Below, one piece after another: positions 6,553 to 6,795 of a stretch of DNA of 6,795 nt. Position 1 is the stretch's first letter, and each line of letters starts with the position of its first letter. The notes under the pieces were generated by a model. The model was given only the letters and a program-made list of their open reading frames with translations. It searched no databases and was not told the DNA's origin. Both the position numbers and the translations under genes were made by a program. The stretch spans positions 1 to 6,795 of the forward strand of contig CALDIF010000044.1 of the NCBI GenBank assembly GCA_937901905.1, given 5' to 3'. The DNA comes from an uncultured Porphyromonadaceae bacterium (GTDB taxonomy: Bacteria > Bacteroidota > Bacteroidia > Bacteroidales > Muribaculaceae).

Positions 6553-6795
6553 CCCGTCGGGCGCCCCGGCTGCTCGTGCCGTATATCGGCAGATGAGTCG
6601 CCCGTCGGGCGACGATGCCATGAGACACGACAACCCCGCTTGTCGCGCTATCGCGCTCCAAACGGGGTTACACAAATGCTTCGACCTCCGGTCGATGAGA
6701 TATAGCCTCCTGCAGAGGCTGCGCGCGCCCTCACGGGCTGTCCGTAGGTTACGCTGCGCTCCACCTACGGTTACCTATATTTCGCCCTCACGGGC
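6553..6795. repeat. Mosaic of short palindromes (REP-like intergenic element), cut by window end
   Basis: At least seven short inverted repeats follow one another, with spacers mostly of 3-20 nt. GTCGCCC/GGGCGAC is at 6597-6613 (3-nt loop), with its core CCCGTCGGGCG also at 6553-6563. TGCCG/CGGCA is at 6577-6591, AACCCCG/CGGGGTT at 6632-6669, TCGACC/GGTCGA at 6681-6695, AGCCTC/GAGGCT at 6704-6720, GCCC/GGGC at 6727-6738 and CCGTAGGT/ACCTACGG at 6742-6770. A 13-bp direct repeat, CGCCCTCACGGGC, is at 6726-6738 and 6783-6795, the second copy ending at the last base. Linkers such as TTACCTATAT and TGAGATAT are AT-rich. No coding frame is credible. The style resembles dispersed palindromic intergenic elements of Bacteroidales; whether it is mobilised by a REP-associated transposase is unknown, and no transposase is in the window. 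Confidence 0.75.

Noticed and set aside
6443..6661. 72-codon minus-strand open frame over the terminator and palindromes
   Set aside because: It reads through a strong terminator stem and a repeat array, has no family resemblance, and GC-rich palindromes readily produce such frames.
6553..6795. CRISPR array
   Set aside because: The repeated units are different short palindromes with uneven, short linkers, not identical repeats with unique spacers of constant length, and there are no cas genes.

Overview
The window looks like chromosomal DNA from a Bacteroidales bacterium. A gut-type lineage such as Muribaculaceae, Prevotella or Bacteroides is plausible, but the family cannot be fixed from this sequence alone. 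The evidence is a SusC/SusD outer-membrane import pair, lipoproteins with an acidic residue straight after the lipobox cysteine, a match to the Bacteroidetes -7 promoter consensus (TAnnTTTG), mostly absent Shine-Dalgarno sites, and short-palindrome intergenic repeats at both ends.

Layout: 1-136 is non-coding and holds a repeat-like stretch with two GGCnnnGCC mini-palindromes. 137-173 is an AT-rich hairpin with A and T tracts, possibly a weak bidirectional terminator. 192-225 is the best promoter candidate, and it implies a leader of about 180 nt (to 413) that contains two hairpins. Four genes follow on the + strand with gaps of 20, 29 and 14 nt, which is one operon: a SusC/RagA-type TonB-dependent transporter (414-3614), a SusD lipoprotein of the SusD-like_2 type (3635-5143), an Ig-like plus BT_2262-like lipoprotein (5173-5883) and a small lipoprotein resembling the 'lipid-binding protein' family (5898-6428). 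A strong intrinsic terminator follows at 6453-6496. From about 6553 to the window end lies a dense string of short perfect inverted repeats, cut off by the window edge.

How it works together: the SusC barrel and SusD lid would form the TonB-powered importer, with the two extra lipoproteins as surface accessory subunits. The gene set and order recall Bacteroides thetaiotaomicron BT2264-BT2261, a SusCD complex with two extra lipoproteins that was crystallised with bound oligopeptides. With no glycoside hydrolase, lyase or sulfatase in the window, oligopeptide uptake is a reasonable inference but is not shown by the sequence. No regulator (ECF sigma/anti-sigma, hybrid two-component or SusR type) is present, and the SusC protein lacks the N-terminal signalling extension used in anti-sigma systems.

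Nothing here is clearly a new system. The parts most worth following up are the palindrome mosaic at the 3' end, the structured leader, the unusually strong Shine-Dalgarno site before the SusD gene, and the likely peptide rather than glycan substrate.
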